Part shown: piece by piece, positions 1 to 6,339 of the stretch
Numbering within the stretch: position 1 is the stretch's first letter
Layout of the letters: every line of letters starts with the position of its first letter
NCBI GenBank assembly: GCA_013815485.1
Contig: JACDGB010000036.1
Span: forward strand, 1 to 10,228
Direction: 5' to 3'
Length of the DNA stretch: 10,228 nucleotides
From: Rubrobacter sp.
GTDB lineage: Bacteria; Actinomycetota; Rubrobacteria; Rubrobacterales; Rubrobacteraceae
Position numbers and translations under genes: made by a program
The notes under the pieces: model-generated
Seen by the model: only the letters and a program-made list of their open reading frames with translations
Told to the model about the DNA's origin: nothing
The model's database searches: none

Positions 1-42
1 GCCACCGCGAACACCGGCGGGTACGCCGCCTTAAGGCGCTAA
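1..42 (+). CDS. possible C-terminal tail of an upstream gene (partial)
   Basis: The first 14 codons in frame 1 are open and end with TAA at 40-42, 24 nt before pilC. The encoded tail is ATANTGGYAALRR. In type IV pilus clusters the gene before pilC is often pilT or pilB, so this may be the end of such an ATPase, but 13 residues carry no recognisable motif. Frame 2 also closes at 32-34, so the frame itself is not certain. Confidence 0.3.
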   Translation, partial: ATANTGGYAALRR

Positions 43-66
43 CCAGCGAGTCGGAAAGGACAGCAA

Positions 67-1278
67 ATGGCGGTATACGCATACAAAGCACGCAGCCGAG
101 GCGGCGAGGTGCTCGAGGATCAGATAGAAGGCTCCGATACGATGGCCGTGGCCTCGGCGCTTCGTCAGCAGGGCCTCATGGTCATAAACATCAAGGAACA
201 GGGAGTCGGACAGAAGGATCTCCTGGCAGCGTTCAAGAGCGTCAAGCTTGCTGACCTCGTCATCTTCACCCGGCAGTTCGCCACCATGATCAACGCCGGA
301 CTCCCGATAGTGCGCTCTCTCTACGTCCTCGGCGAACAGACCTCGAACAAGCAGCTCGGGGATACGATCGTGGATATTCGCAAAGACGTGGAGGCTGGAC
401 TCGCCCTCTCCGAGGCCCTGGAGAAGCACCCCAAAGCCTTCTCCAAACTCTACACGGAGATGGTGAAAGCTGGCGAGGTCGGGGGCATCCTGGATGATGT
501 GTTGATCCGCATAGCGTTCCAGCTCGAAAAAGACCAGGAACTCAGGCGAAAGGTCAAGAGCGCCATGACCTACCCGACAGTGGTCCTCGTCATAGCCATC
601 CTCGCGGCATCGTTCATGCTCATCTTCATTGTCCCCATCTTCGCCAAGATGTTCGCTGACCTCGGTGGCACCCTGCCGATACCGACCCAGATCGCGATGA
701 CCCTCTCGAACATCCTCACTAGCATCTGGGGCGTCTTCGTCTACGGTGCCCTGATCGGCGGCGTCATCTTCTTTCTGCGTTGGATCAAGACCGAGAACGG
801 CCGCAAGTATTGGGGAAAGGTCTCGCTGAAGCTCCCCGCCAAGATCGGGGACATCATCCAAAAGGTCGCCCTCGCCCGGTTTGCCCGCACTTTGGGCACC
901 CTGAGCGCGGCGGGCGTGCCGATCCTTCAGTCGCTCGAGATCACGGCCACCTCATCGGGCAACTGGGTCATAGAGCAGGCGCTCCTCAAGAGCCGGGATT
1001 CGATCCGCGAGGGCATCCCGATCTACAAGCCGCTGGAAGATGAGTGGGTCTTCCCGCCGATGGTGACCCGCATGATCGCCGTGGGCGAGGAGACGGGCGA
1101 TATTGACGGAATGCTCACCAAGATAGCGGAGTTCTACGAGTCAGAGGTGGACGCGGCGGTCAAGGCGCTCACCTCGATAATCGAACCACTGATGATCGCG
1201 GTCGTAGGCGGCATCGTGGGCGGCATCATCATCGCAATGTATCTGCCGATGTTCAAGATCTTCGAGCTGATCGAGTAG
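67..1278 (+). CDS. pilC: type IV pilus inner-membrane platform protein PilC (type II secretion F family)
   Basis: PilC/GspF-family polytopic membrane protein, the inner-membrane platform on which the PilB and PilT ATPases act during pilus assembly and retraction. The 403-residue length is normal. It has two homologous T2SSF domains, about residues 60-190 and 265-395. Domain 1 shows FTRQFATMINAGLP (67-80) and AGEVGG (135-140). Domain 2 shows FARTLGTLSAAGVPI (272-286), GEETG (340-344) and EPLMI (373-377). Hydrophobic membrane segments lie near 168-192, 216-238 and 372-396, and the protein ends with the typical YLPMF (392-396). The N-terminal MAVYAYKARSRGG is a usual start for the family. The ATG is preceded by GGAAAGGA (53-60) with a 6-nt spacer. 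No pilin or pilus ATPase gene lies inside the window. The sigma factor gene follows 9 nt later, so the two are probably co-transcribed. Confidence 0.95.
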   Translation: MAVYAYKARSRGGEVLEDQIEGSDTMAVASALRQQGLMVINIKEQGVGQKDLLAAFKSVKLADLVIFTRQFATMINAGLPIVRSLYVLGEQTSNKQLGDTIVDIRKDVEAGLALSEALEKHPKAFSKLYTEMVKAGEVGGILDDVLIRIAFQLEKDQELRRKVKSAMTYPTVVLVIAILAASFMLIFIVPIFAKMFADLGGTLPIPTQIAMTLSNILTSIWGVFVYGALIGGVIFFLRWIKTENGRKYWGKVSLKLPAKIGDIIQKVALARFARTLGTLSAAGVPILQSLEITATSSGNWVIEQALLKSRDSIREGIPIYKPLEDEWVFPPMVTRMIAVGEETGDIDGMLTKIAEFYESEVDAAVKALTSIIEPLMIAVVGGIVGGIIIAMYLPMFKIFELIE

Positions 1279-1287
1279 TCTGGCCGC

Positions 1288-2058
1288 ATGACCGCTACCG
1301 TTGCCAAGAGAGTCGAGAACGACCGGGTCATGCGCCTGATCATGGCCTACCGCGAGAATGGCGACCGGCGCGCCATCGAACGCCTCCTGAAGGTGCACGG
1401 CAGGATCCTGAACCACATCGTAAAGCGTTACGCATCGTCCTCCAAAGAGCCTTGCGAGGACCTCCTGCAAGTGGGATACGTGGGGCTCTTGAAGGCGGTC
1501 AACGGCTACAATACCGACTCGGACGCGAAGTTCAGCTCCTACGCTTACTCCATGATAGACGGCGAACTGCGCCACCATTTCAGGGACACGTCTCTCATGA
1601 AGCGTCCCCGATGGGCCCGGAGTTTGTACGCCAGGATCTCCGAAGCGACCACGGAGCTGACCGCCGAACTGGGGCGTCCGCCGCTCCCCGAGGAGGTGGC
1701 GGAAGAGGTGAACGTCACCGTGGAGGGCGTCATGGAGGTGATGAAGATTTTCCTCGATACCAACGTCTCCTCGCTGGACGAGACGTTCACGCGCGATGGC
1801 GAAGCCTCCCCCGACCTCTCGGCGATCAAAAGCCTCCAGTACGAGACGTTTTCGCTGCCGGTAGAGGAGCGGATCCAACTGGAGCAGGCACTGGAATCGT
1901 TGTCGGAATTGCAGCGCAAGGTCGTCCACCTCTTTTTCTACAAGGACATTTCGCAGACGGATATCGGGAAGATGCTCGGCCTGCCGCAGCGTAACATCCC
2001 GCGCATCATCGCCTCGTCCGCCAAATCCCTGAAAGACCGCCTCGGTTCGCGGAATTAG
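1288..2058 (+). CDS. RNA polymerase sigma-70 family factor, group 3 (SigB/SigF/SigG-like)
   Basis: An alternative sigma factor that would direct RNA polymerase to a specific promoter set. At 256 residues it has the size of group 3 factors and holds regions 2, 3 and 4. Region 2 includes EDLLQVGYVGLLKAV (57-71) and FSSYAYSMIDGELRHHFRD (82-100), which resembles the GEI(K/R)R.FRD motif of SigB/SigF-type factors. Region 3 spans about 108-175, with LGRPPLPEEVAEEV (128-141). Region 4 contains a helix-turn-helix near 220-252 (ISQTDIGKMLGLPQRNIPRI), diverged in the recognition helix. The ATG at 1288 lies 9 nt after the pilC stop and has no clear Shine-Dalgarno, so translation may be coupled to pilC. 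ATG 1330 is an alternative start. No anti-sigma or anti-anti-sigma gene is adjacent, so its control cannot be inferred here. FliA/WhiG-like is the other possible subgroup. Confidence 0.9.
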   Translation: MTATVAKRVENDRVMRLIMAYRENGDRRAIERLLKVHGRILNHIVKRYASSSKEPCEDLLQVGYVGLLKAVNGYNTDSDAKFSSYAYSMIDGELRHHFRDTSLMKRPRWARSLYARISEATTELTAELGRPPLPEEVAEEVNVTVEGVMEVMKIFLDTNVSSLDETFTRDGEASPDLSAIKSLQYETFSLPVEERIQLEQALESLSELQRKVVHLFFYKDISQTDIGKMLGLPQRNIPRIIASSAKSLKDRLGSRN

Positions 2059-2081
2059 CCCCGCTGGCCTTGCGGTTTCTG

Positions 2082-2087
2082 TAGAAT
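2082..2087 (+). promoter_or_regulatory. candidate -10 element upstream of rpe
   Basis: TAGAAT fits the TANNNT pattern of housekeeping -10 elements and lies 24 nt after the sigma factor stop codon. No convincing -35 hexamer is found at the usual spacing. Transcription from here would start near 2094 and give a leader of about 30 nt. Read-through from the sigma factor gene is also possible. Confidence 0.3.
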
Positions 2088-2110
2088 ATCTCCCCACGAT
2101 ACCTGACGAT

Positions 2111-2118
2111 GGAGGAGG
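2111..2118 (+). promoter_or_regulatory. strong Shine-Dalgarno that decides the rpe start
   Basis: GGAGGAGG is a near-perfect anti-16S match lying 5 nt before TTG 2124. The in-frame ATG at 2109 overlaps the beginning of this element and has no ribosome binding site of its own. The arrangement favours TTG 2124 as the true start of rpe. Confidence 0.65.
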
Positions 2119-2123
2119 CGCGA

Positions 2124-2795
2124 TTGGCGTTTTGGGGAGAATTGGGCGACAGGATAGTCGGGGCACCTTCGATCCTGGCGGCGGACTTCGCCAACCTGGG
2201 CGATGAGGTGCGCCGGGCGCAAATGGGCGGGGCGGAACTGGTCCACTTCGATGCTATGGACAACCATTTCGTCCCGAACCTCACCATCGGACCCGTCGTG
2301 GCGGCATCTCTCGTAGCAGCGACGGAGTTGCCCGTGGACGCCCATCTCATGGTGGATAACCCGGATAATTTGATTGCTCCTTTCATAGAGGCTGGCGTCG
2401 CGAGTATCTCGGTGCAACCGGAGGCCGTCACGCACCTGCACCGCATCCTCGAAGTGATCCGGAACGGTGGCTGCGAGGCCGGCGTCGCCCTGAACCCGAC
2501 CACCCCGCCGGAGTTCATCGAGTACACGCTCCCATACCTGGACTACATCCTCGTCATGAGCGTAAACCCCGGCTTCGGAGGTCAGTCATTCATCCCCGAG
2601 ATGGCGGACAAAGTGCGACGACTCAAGGAGATGACCGACCTGCCCATCCAGGTTGATGGCGGCATAACTGCGGAAACCGCGCCGATAATGGTAGAAGCCG
2701 GAGCGCAAGTTCTGGTCGCCGGCTCCGCCGTCTACAAGGGAGATCCCGAGACCGAGATGGGCAAGATCATCGAAGCCGGAAGGGCCGCCCGCTAG
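2124..2795 (+). CDS. rpe: ribulose-phosphate 3-epimerase
   Basis: Interconverts D-ribulose 5-phosphate and D-xylulose 5-phosphate in the pentose phosphate pathway; cytosolic TIM-barrel metalloenzyme. Numbering from ATG 2109 (228 residues), the signatures are APSILAADF (19-27), LVHFDAMDNHFVPN (44-57) with metal ligand H46 and acid/base D48, DAHLMV (77-82) with ligand H79, MSVNPGFGGQSFIP (150-163), QVDGGI (181-186) with D183, and the phosphate-binding VAGSAVYK (203-210). All catalytic and metal residues are present. The start is set at TTG 2124 because of the GGAGGAGG 5 nt upstream, giving 223 residues; ATG 2109 is the alternative and adds five residues. Adjacency to the riboflavin operon makes sense because ribulose 5-phosphate is the substrate of DHBP synthase, and rpe-rib linkage is common in Actinomycetota. 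It is convergent with the minus-strand gene that follows. Confidence 0.95.
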   Translation: MAFWGELGDRIVGAPSILAADFANLGDEVRRAQMGGAELVHFDAMDNHFVPNLTIGPVVAASLVAATELPVDAHLMVDNPDNLIAPFIEAGVASISVQPEAVTHLHRILEVIRNGGCEAGVALNPTTPPEFIEYTLPYLDYILVMSVNPGFGGQSFIPEMADKVRRLKEMTDLPIQVDGGITAETAPIMVEAGAQVLVAGSAVYKGDPETEMGKIIEAGRAAR

Positions 2796-2798
2796 CTG

Positions 2799-2840
2799 AC
2801 GTCTTCCACTACAGAGGCGCGTCTCAAATGTGGAAGACGT
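2799..2840. terminator. 11-bp perfect inverted repeat between convergent genes, possible bidirectional terminator
   Basis: ACGTCTTCCAC (2799-2809) and GTGGAAGACGT (2830-2840) are perfect reverse complements separated by 20 nt. The left arm starts 3 nt after the rpe stop. The right arm lies inside the last codons of the minus-strand gene. The position between two converging genes suggests a stem-loop that ends transcription from both sides. There is no U-tract on either strand, so it is not a classical intrinsic terminator; it may protect 3' ends or act as a non-canonical terminator. Confidence 0.55.
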
Positions 2841-3150
2841 GCCGCGGCGCGAGATAATCTGGCCGCTGCCGAATGATTCCTCGCGCCCTTGCGCCCCAGG
2901 CATCGTCGTCCCACAATTGCCCCGCTTCGGTCTCGTGCCACCGACCGTCGGGGGTGACTATCGCCTCCACTTGAAGCTTCCCGAGCCGGCCTATTATGTC
3001 CTCCGGGTCCAGAAGGTGATCGAACCTGGGTTCTTGGGATGGCCTCGCGTCGGCGATCACGCAAGGTGAAAGGAGACCGAAAGCGGCGTCGAATGCTTCG
3101 TTCCTCGGGACATCGCCCGGTGCAAGGACGAGAGCATAGTATCGCGTCAC
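2824..3150 (-). CDS. hypothetical protein, 108 residues, C-terminus like an actinobacterial/phage family
   Basis: Function unknown. The gene looks real: its GTG start at 3150-3148 is preceded by a consensus GGAGGT (3162-3157 on the minus strand) with a 6-nt spacer, and it fills the gap between rpe and the riboflavin leader. The protein has no membrane segment or signal peptide and is rich in Asp, Arg and Trp. Its second half, VTPDGRWHE followed by a Trp/Asp-rich stretch, an IIRQRPDYLAP segment and a terminal HI, resembles from memory a family of small uncharacterised actinobacterial and actinophage proteins with TPDGEWHE near the middle and a C-terminal DCHI. The N-terminal MTRYYALVLAPGD is unlike anything I can name. 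It is divergent from the riboflavin operon and convergent with rpe. The last codons overlap an inverted repeat arm. Confidence 0.75.
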   Translation of the reverse strand: MTRYYALVLAPGDVPRNEAFDAAFGLLSPCVIADARPSQEPRFDHLLDPEDIIGRLGKLQVEAIVTPDGRWHETEAGQLWDDDAWGARARGIIRQRPDYLAPRHVFHI

Positions 3151-3156
3151 CGATTT

Positions 3157-3162
3157 ACCTCC
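3157..3162 (-). promoter_or_regulatory. Shine-Dalgarno of the minus-strand hypothetical gene
   Basis: On the minus strand this reads GGAGGT, followed by a 6-nt spacer and GTG. It is the main reason to accept the 108-residue minus-strand gene and its GTG start. Confidence 0.75.
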
Positions 3163-3201
3163 GGAGTGGTCTTGTCCCGTGCCGGACTGTTCGCGGTTGC
3201 C

Positions 3202-3230
3202 TTGTTGGAGTGTTTCGCTTGTGGTATAGC
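3202..3230 (+). promoter_or_regulatory. promoter of the riboflavin operon (TTGTTG - 17 nt - TATAGC)
   Basis: A -35-like TTGTTG (3202-3207) is separated by exactly 17 nt from TATAGC (3225-3230), which is preceded by TGG, making an extended -10. The predicted transcription start, about 3237, lies just before the first paired base of the FMN riboswitch at 3242, as expected for a riboswitch leader. Confidence 0.6.
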
Positions 3231-3240
3231 TTGATGAGTA

Positions 3241-3403
3241 ACTTTCGGGGGCGGGTGGAATTCCCGCACCGGCGGTGAGCCCGGTGGAATATATCCGGGG
3301 AGCCCGCGAACCTTCAGGTGTATCCGAGGGTTGAGCCGGTGAAGGCCAGTATCTTCTGGCCGTAGTCCGGCGCCGACGGTGAGAGTCCGGATGGGAGAAA
3401 GGA
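3241..3403 (+). promoter_or_regulatory. FMN riboswitch (RFN element) controlling ribDEBAH
   Basis: Binds flavin mononucleotide and shuts down riboflavin synthesis genes. The hallmark boxes are present: TTCGGGGGCGGGTGGAATTC near 3244-3263, CACCGGCGGTGAGCCC near 3267-3282, AGCCCGCGAACC (3301-3312), GCCGACGGTGAGAGTCCGGA near 3372-3391 and TGGGAGAAAGG to 3402. Visible helices are P1 CTTTC/GAAAG (3242-3246 with 3397-3401), P2 GCGGG/CCCGC (3251-3255 with 3263-3267), a variable stem CCCGG/CCGGG (3280-3284 with 3295-3299), AACC/GGTT (3309-3312 with 3329-3332) and GCCGG/CCGGC (3335-3339 with 3367-3371). An additional hairpin GGCCAG/CTGGCC (3344-3349 with 3356-3361) sits inside the last of these. The 3' strand of P1 overlaps the ribD Shine-Dalgarno, and no terminator hairpin follows, so control is probably translational. 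Confidence 0.96.
3398..3403 (+). promoter_or_regulatory. ribD Shine-Dalgarno inside riboswitch stem P1
   Basis: AAAGGA lies 4 nt before the GTG start of ribD. Bases 3398-3401 also pair with the 5' strand of P1, so FMN-stabilised P1 would hide the site from the ribosome. Confidence 0.7.
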
Positions 3404-3407
3404 TAGA

Positions 3408-4532
3408 GTGGCGCGTGAACGTTTCATGGACCGTGCCCGCAGCTTGGCCGAGCGCGGGCGTTACACGACGGCCCCAAACCCTCTTGTGGGCTCCGTAGTC
3501 GTGAGAGATGGCGAAATCTTGGGCGAGGGCTGGCACGCTCGCGCTGGCGGCGACCATGCCGAGGTGGCCGCGTTGAACGCGAACGGGTTCACTGCGAGCG
3601 GCGCGACGATGTACGTCACCCTTGAGCCCTGCAACCATCAGGGCCGGACGCCGCCTTGCACCAGGGCCATAATGGACGCTGGCATCGAACGGTTAGTGGT
3701 CGGTCATCTCGACCCTGATCCTCGCATGCGGGGGAAGAGCGTCGAGATCCTGCGCCACGCCGGGCTAGAGGTCGAGGTCCTCGACGATGGCCTTTTCGAG
3801 CGCCAGAACGAGCAGTTCTTCCATTACATGAGGAGCGGTCGGCCCTTCGTGCATCTCAAGCTCGCGGCCTCCCTGGACGGTAGGATCGCCACCCGGACCC
3901 GCGACAGTCGGTGGGTGACGGGCGAGGCGGCCCGCCAGCGGGCGCACTCGTTGCGCGCCGAGGCCGGGGCCGTGCTCGTCGGCGCTGGCACCGTGCGCGC
4001 CGATGATCCGCTCCTGACTCCTCGCGGGCTGCGGGATACGCCCCCCGCCATGACTCGCGCCGTCCTGGACCCGCGCCTCAGCACGAGCGCGGATAGTCAG
4101 CTTGCTCTCACGGCCCATGAATCTCCCGTTCTGATCTTCGCCGAAGAATCGTCTCTTGACGGACGCGAGCACGAACTGGCCGAACTTGGCGTGGAGGTCG
4201 TTGCCGTGCCCCGGAGCGGTGACGAGCTAGACCTGGGCTCCGTCCTCGATGAGCTGGGCTGCCGGGGAATCAGGGGTCTCCTCGTCGAAGGTGGAGGCGA
4301 GACCGCTGGCAGTTTCGTCGCGGCGGGGCTCGTGAACAAAATGACCATTTTCTATGCTCCCAAACTTCTGGGACCGGAAGGCGTGCCCATGACCGGGGGT
4401 TCGCTCAGTCCGGGCCTCGTGGCCGATGCTCCCCGGTTCTCCGTTTTCGGCGTGGAGCAAGTGGGGGAGGATGTCGTGATCACTTTTTATCCAAGCAGCC
4501 GGGAGGGGGAGCATGTTCACGGGACTAGTTGA
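3408..4532 (+). CDS. ribD: bifunctional riboflavin deaminase/reductase RibD
   Basis: Catalyses the second and third steps of the pyrimidine branch of riboflavin synthesis: zinc-dependent deamination of the diaminopyrimidine, then NADPH-dependent reduction of the ribosyl side chain. 374 residues, normal for the fused enzyme. The deaminase domain (about 1-145) has PNPLVG (23-28), the zinc/catalytic HAE (50-52) and PCNHQGRTPPC (74-84) with C75 and C84. The reductase domain (about 146-365) has LKLAASLDGRIA (150-161), SRWVTG (167-172), LVGAGTVRADDP (190-201) and LLVEGGG (291-297). The GTG start at 3408 follows the riboswitch-embedded Shine-Dalgarno and leaves the usual short lead before the PNPLVG motif; ATG 3426 would cut into the conserved first helix. 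The last 20 nt overlap ribE. First gene of the riboswitch-controlled operon. Confidence 0.97.
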   Translation: MARERFMDRARSLAERGRYTTAPNPLVGSVVVRDGEILGEGWHARAGGDHAEVAALNANGFTASGATMYVTLEPCNHQGRTPPCTRAIMDAGIERLVVGHLDPDPRMRGKSVEILRHAGLEVEVLDDGLFERQNEQFFHYMRSGRPFVHLKLAASLDGRIATRTRDSRWVTGEAARQRAHSLRAEAGAVLVGAGTVRADDPLLTPRGLRDTPPAMTRAVLDPRLSTSADSQLALTAHESPVLIFAEESSLDGREHELAELGVEVVAVPRSGDELDLGSVLDELGCRGIRGLLVEGGGETAGSFVAAGLVNKMTIFYAPKLLGPEGVPMTGGSLSPGLVADAPRFSVFGVEQVGEDVVITFYPSSREGEHVHGTS

Positions 4533-5145
4533 AGGGACCGGCCGCATTGTGAGCCTGGAACCGGGCGGGATGACCCGTCTTGTTGTCTCCGCAAATCTGG
4601 CCGGCGATGATGCGCGCATCGGAGACTCCGTCTCGGTGAACGGCGTCTGCCTCACGGTCAACGAGGTGGACCGGGACGAGTTGGTATTCCATGCGATGCC
4701 GGAGACGCTGCGGCGAACCGCGCTCGGCGGCCTTTCGAAAGGGAGCCTGGTCAACCTGGAGCGGGCGATGGGCGCGGGGAGCCGGTTCGGGGGACACATC
4801 GTGCAGGGGCATGTGGACGGTGTTGGCGAGATGCTCGGCGTGCGCCCCGAAGGAGACGCCCAGATGTGGACGTTCACGGCGTCGGCGGACGTTTTGCGGT
4901 ACACCGTGGAAAAGGGCAGTGTCTGCGTTGATGGGATAAGCCTCACCGTGGCATCGCTAGACGAAGGGTCGTTCGACGTCTCGATCCTGCCTCAGACCCG
5001 CGAGAATACGAACCTCCGGGAGTTGAAGGCCGGGCGAAAAGTGAACCTGGAGGCGGATGTCATAGGCAAGTACGTGGAGCGGCTCATGGAGTCGAGGTTG
5101 AGAGAATTTACAAACTTCGAGAGGAGAGTGGAAGATGCCGTTTAG
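4513..5145 (+). CDS. ribE: riboflavin synthase alpha chain
   Basis: Final step of the pathway: dismutation of two 6,7-dimethyl-8-ribityllumazine molecules into riboflavin and the diaminopyrimidine that RibH reuses. 210 residues, usual length, with two tandem lumazine-binding domains. Domain 1 begins at the invariant MFTGLVEGTG (1-10) and has NGVCLTV (43-49) with the conserved Cys46. Domain 2 has GGHIVQGHVDGVG (93-105) and VDGISLTV (139-146), followed by PQTRENTNL (160-168) and NLEADVIGKYVER (178-190). The ATG is preceded by GGGAGGGGGAG (4501-4511). It overlaps ribD by 20 nt and ribBA by 11 nt, pointing to translational coupling. It is called ribC in some species. Confidence 0.97.
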   Translation: MFTGLVEGTGRIVSLEPGGMTRLVVSANLAGDDARIGDSVSVNGVCLTVNEVDRDELVFHAMPETLRRTALGGLSKGSLVNLERAMGAGSRFGGHIVQGHVDGVGEMLGVRPEGDAQMWTFTASADVLRYTVEKGSVCVDGISLTVASLDEGSFDVSILPQTRENTNLRELKAGRKVNLEADVIGKYVERLMESRLREFTNFERRVEDAV

Positions 5146-6337
5146 CCCGATAGAGGACATCATAGAGGACATTCAGGCCGGCAAGATGGTCATTGTCTGT
5201 GACGACGAAGACCGCGAGAACGAAGGCGACCTGACGATGGCCGCCGAGCTCGTGAGCGCCGATGACATCAACTTCATGGCGACTTACGGGAAGGGGCTTA
5301 TCTGCCTGCCGATGGCCGGTGAGATCGTGGACCAACTGGAGATCCCGGAGATGGTCCAGCACAACTCTTCGCGCATGGGCACGGCCTTCACGTCCTCCAT
5401 CGAGGCGAAGGATGGCATCACGACCGGCATCTCAGCCGCCGACCGGGCCCACACCTGCCGCGTGGCCGTTGATGAGGCCACGGGACCGGAGGATCTCGTG
5501 ATGCCGGGCCACGTCTTCCCCCTGCGGGCGCGTTCCGGCGGTGTCTTGCAGCGGGCGGGACAGACCGAGGCGGCGGTTGACCTGTCGCGTTTGGCTGGCC
5601 TGAGGCCGTCGGGGGTTATCTGCGAGATCATGAACAACGATGGCACGATGGCTCGCGTGCCGGACCTGGAGGCGTTCTCCAAAGAACACGGCGTCAAGAT
5701 GGTGACGGTGGCCCAGATCATCGAGTACCGCCGCGCCTATGAAAAACACGTCGAGTTCGCCGTGGAGACCCGCCTGCCCACCCCATACGGCGAGTTTCGC
5801 CTCCGCGCCTACGAGAACGACATAGACGGCCTGACCCACATCGCGCTGGTCATGGGCGAGCCGGAGGGCAAGGAGGACGTGCTCGTGCGGGTGCATTCCG
5901 CGTGCCTGACGGGCGACGCGCTCCACTCGCTGCGCTGTGACTGTGGCGAGCAGCTAAAGGCCGCGATGTCGCAGGTCGCCGAGGAGGGCGAGGGAGTCAT
6001 CGTCTATATGCAGCAGGAGGGCCGTGGCATCGGACTCCTCAACAAGATGAAGGCGTACCATCTCCAGGATGAAGGACTGGATACCGTGGAGGCCAACCAG
6101 CAGCTTGGTTTCGCTCCGGATCTCAGGGATTATGGCATCGGAGCCCAGATCCTCAAGGACCTCGGCTTCGAGCGCATCCGGCTTTTGACCAACAACCTGA
6201 CGAAGGTCGTCGGATTGCAGGGGTTCGGGCTGGAGATCGGCGAGCGGATACCGTTGCAGATAGAACCAAATGGCTACAATGACCGTTACCTGCGGACCAA
6301 GCAGGAGAAACTAAACCACATCTTCGACGGGTCCTAA
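5135..6337 (+). CDS. ribBA: bifunctional DHBP synthase / GTP cyclohydrolase II (metal-ligand His replaced by Gln)
   Basis: The N-terminal domain (about 1-205) should convert ribulose 5-phosphate to 3,4-dihydroxy-2-butanone 4-phosphate; the C-terminal domain (about 206-400) opens GTP to start the pyrimidine branch. DHBP synthase motifs: [10 protein letters not shown] (23-32), [12 protein letters not shown] (96-107), PGHVFPLRA (124-132), then [10 protein letters not shown] (141-150) where the family has GHTEA. The His of that motif is a magnesium ligand in characterised enzymes; here codon 5561-5563 is CAG (Gln143). The cyclohydrolase half looks intact: zinc cysteines C257, C268 and C270 in HSACLTGD...[13 protein letters not shown] (293-301), [10 protein letters not shown] (331-340) and LTNN (351-354), the last followed by Leu rather than the usual Pro. 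The ATG overlaps ribE by 11 nt, with GAGGAG (5121-5126) upstream. DHBP synthase activity of this copy is uncertain. Confidence 0.95.
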   Translation: MPFSPIEDIIEDIQAGKMVIVCDDEDRENEGDLTMAAELVSADDINFMATYGKGLICLPMAGEIVDQLEIPEMVQHNSSRMGTAFTSSIEAKDGITTGISAADRAHTCRVAVDEATGPEDLVMPGHVFPLRARSGGVLQRAGQTEAAVDLSRLAGLRPSGVICEIMNNDGTMARVPDLEAFSKEHGVKMVTVAQIIEYRRAYEKHVEFAVETRLPTPYGEFRLRAYENDIDGLTHIALVMGEPEGKEDVLVRVHSACLTGDALHSLRCDCGEQLKAAMSQVAEEGEGVIVYMQQEGRGIGLLNKMKAYHLQDEGLDTVEANQQLGFAPDLRDYGIGAQILKDLGFERIRLLTNNLTKVVGLQGFGLEIGERIPLQIEPNGYNDRYLRTKQEKLNHIFDGS

Positions 6338-6339
6338 CT

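Noticed and set aside
31..861. 276-codon minus-strand open frame opposite pilC
   Set aside because: Asp/Glu/His/Arg-rich shadow of the pilC reading frame with no recognisable domain.
2061..2080. Possible terminator after the sigma factor gene (CCGC...GCGG followed by TTTCT)
   Set aside because: Only 4 base pairs with a 7-nt loop; too weak to support.
1141..2166. 341-codon minus-strand open frame opposite pilC and the sigma gene
   Set aside because: Spans two genes and their junction in antisense with no domain similarity; a codon-bias artefact.
2400..2430. Rpe carries SVQPEA where many homologues have a His (VHVEA/FHPEA)
   Set aside because: Other Rpe proteins, such as cyanobacterial ones, also have Gln at this place as far as I recall, and it is not a metal or acid/base residue.
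3039..3278. Plus-strand open frame running into the riboflavin leader
   Set aside because: It overlaps the minus-strand gene, the promoter and the structured FMN aptamer, and its translation is Arg-rich without family features.
5894..5914. RibBA GTP cyclohydrolase II motif HSACLTGD instead of HSECLTGD
   Set aside because: Ala at this position occurs in other RibA proteins as far as I recall, and the three zinc cysteines are intact.
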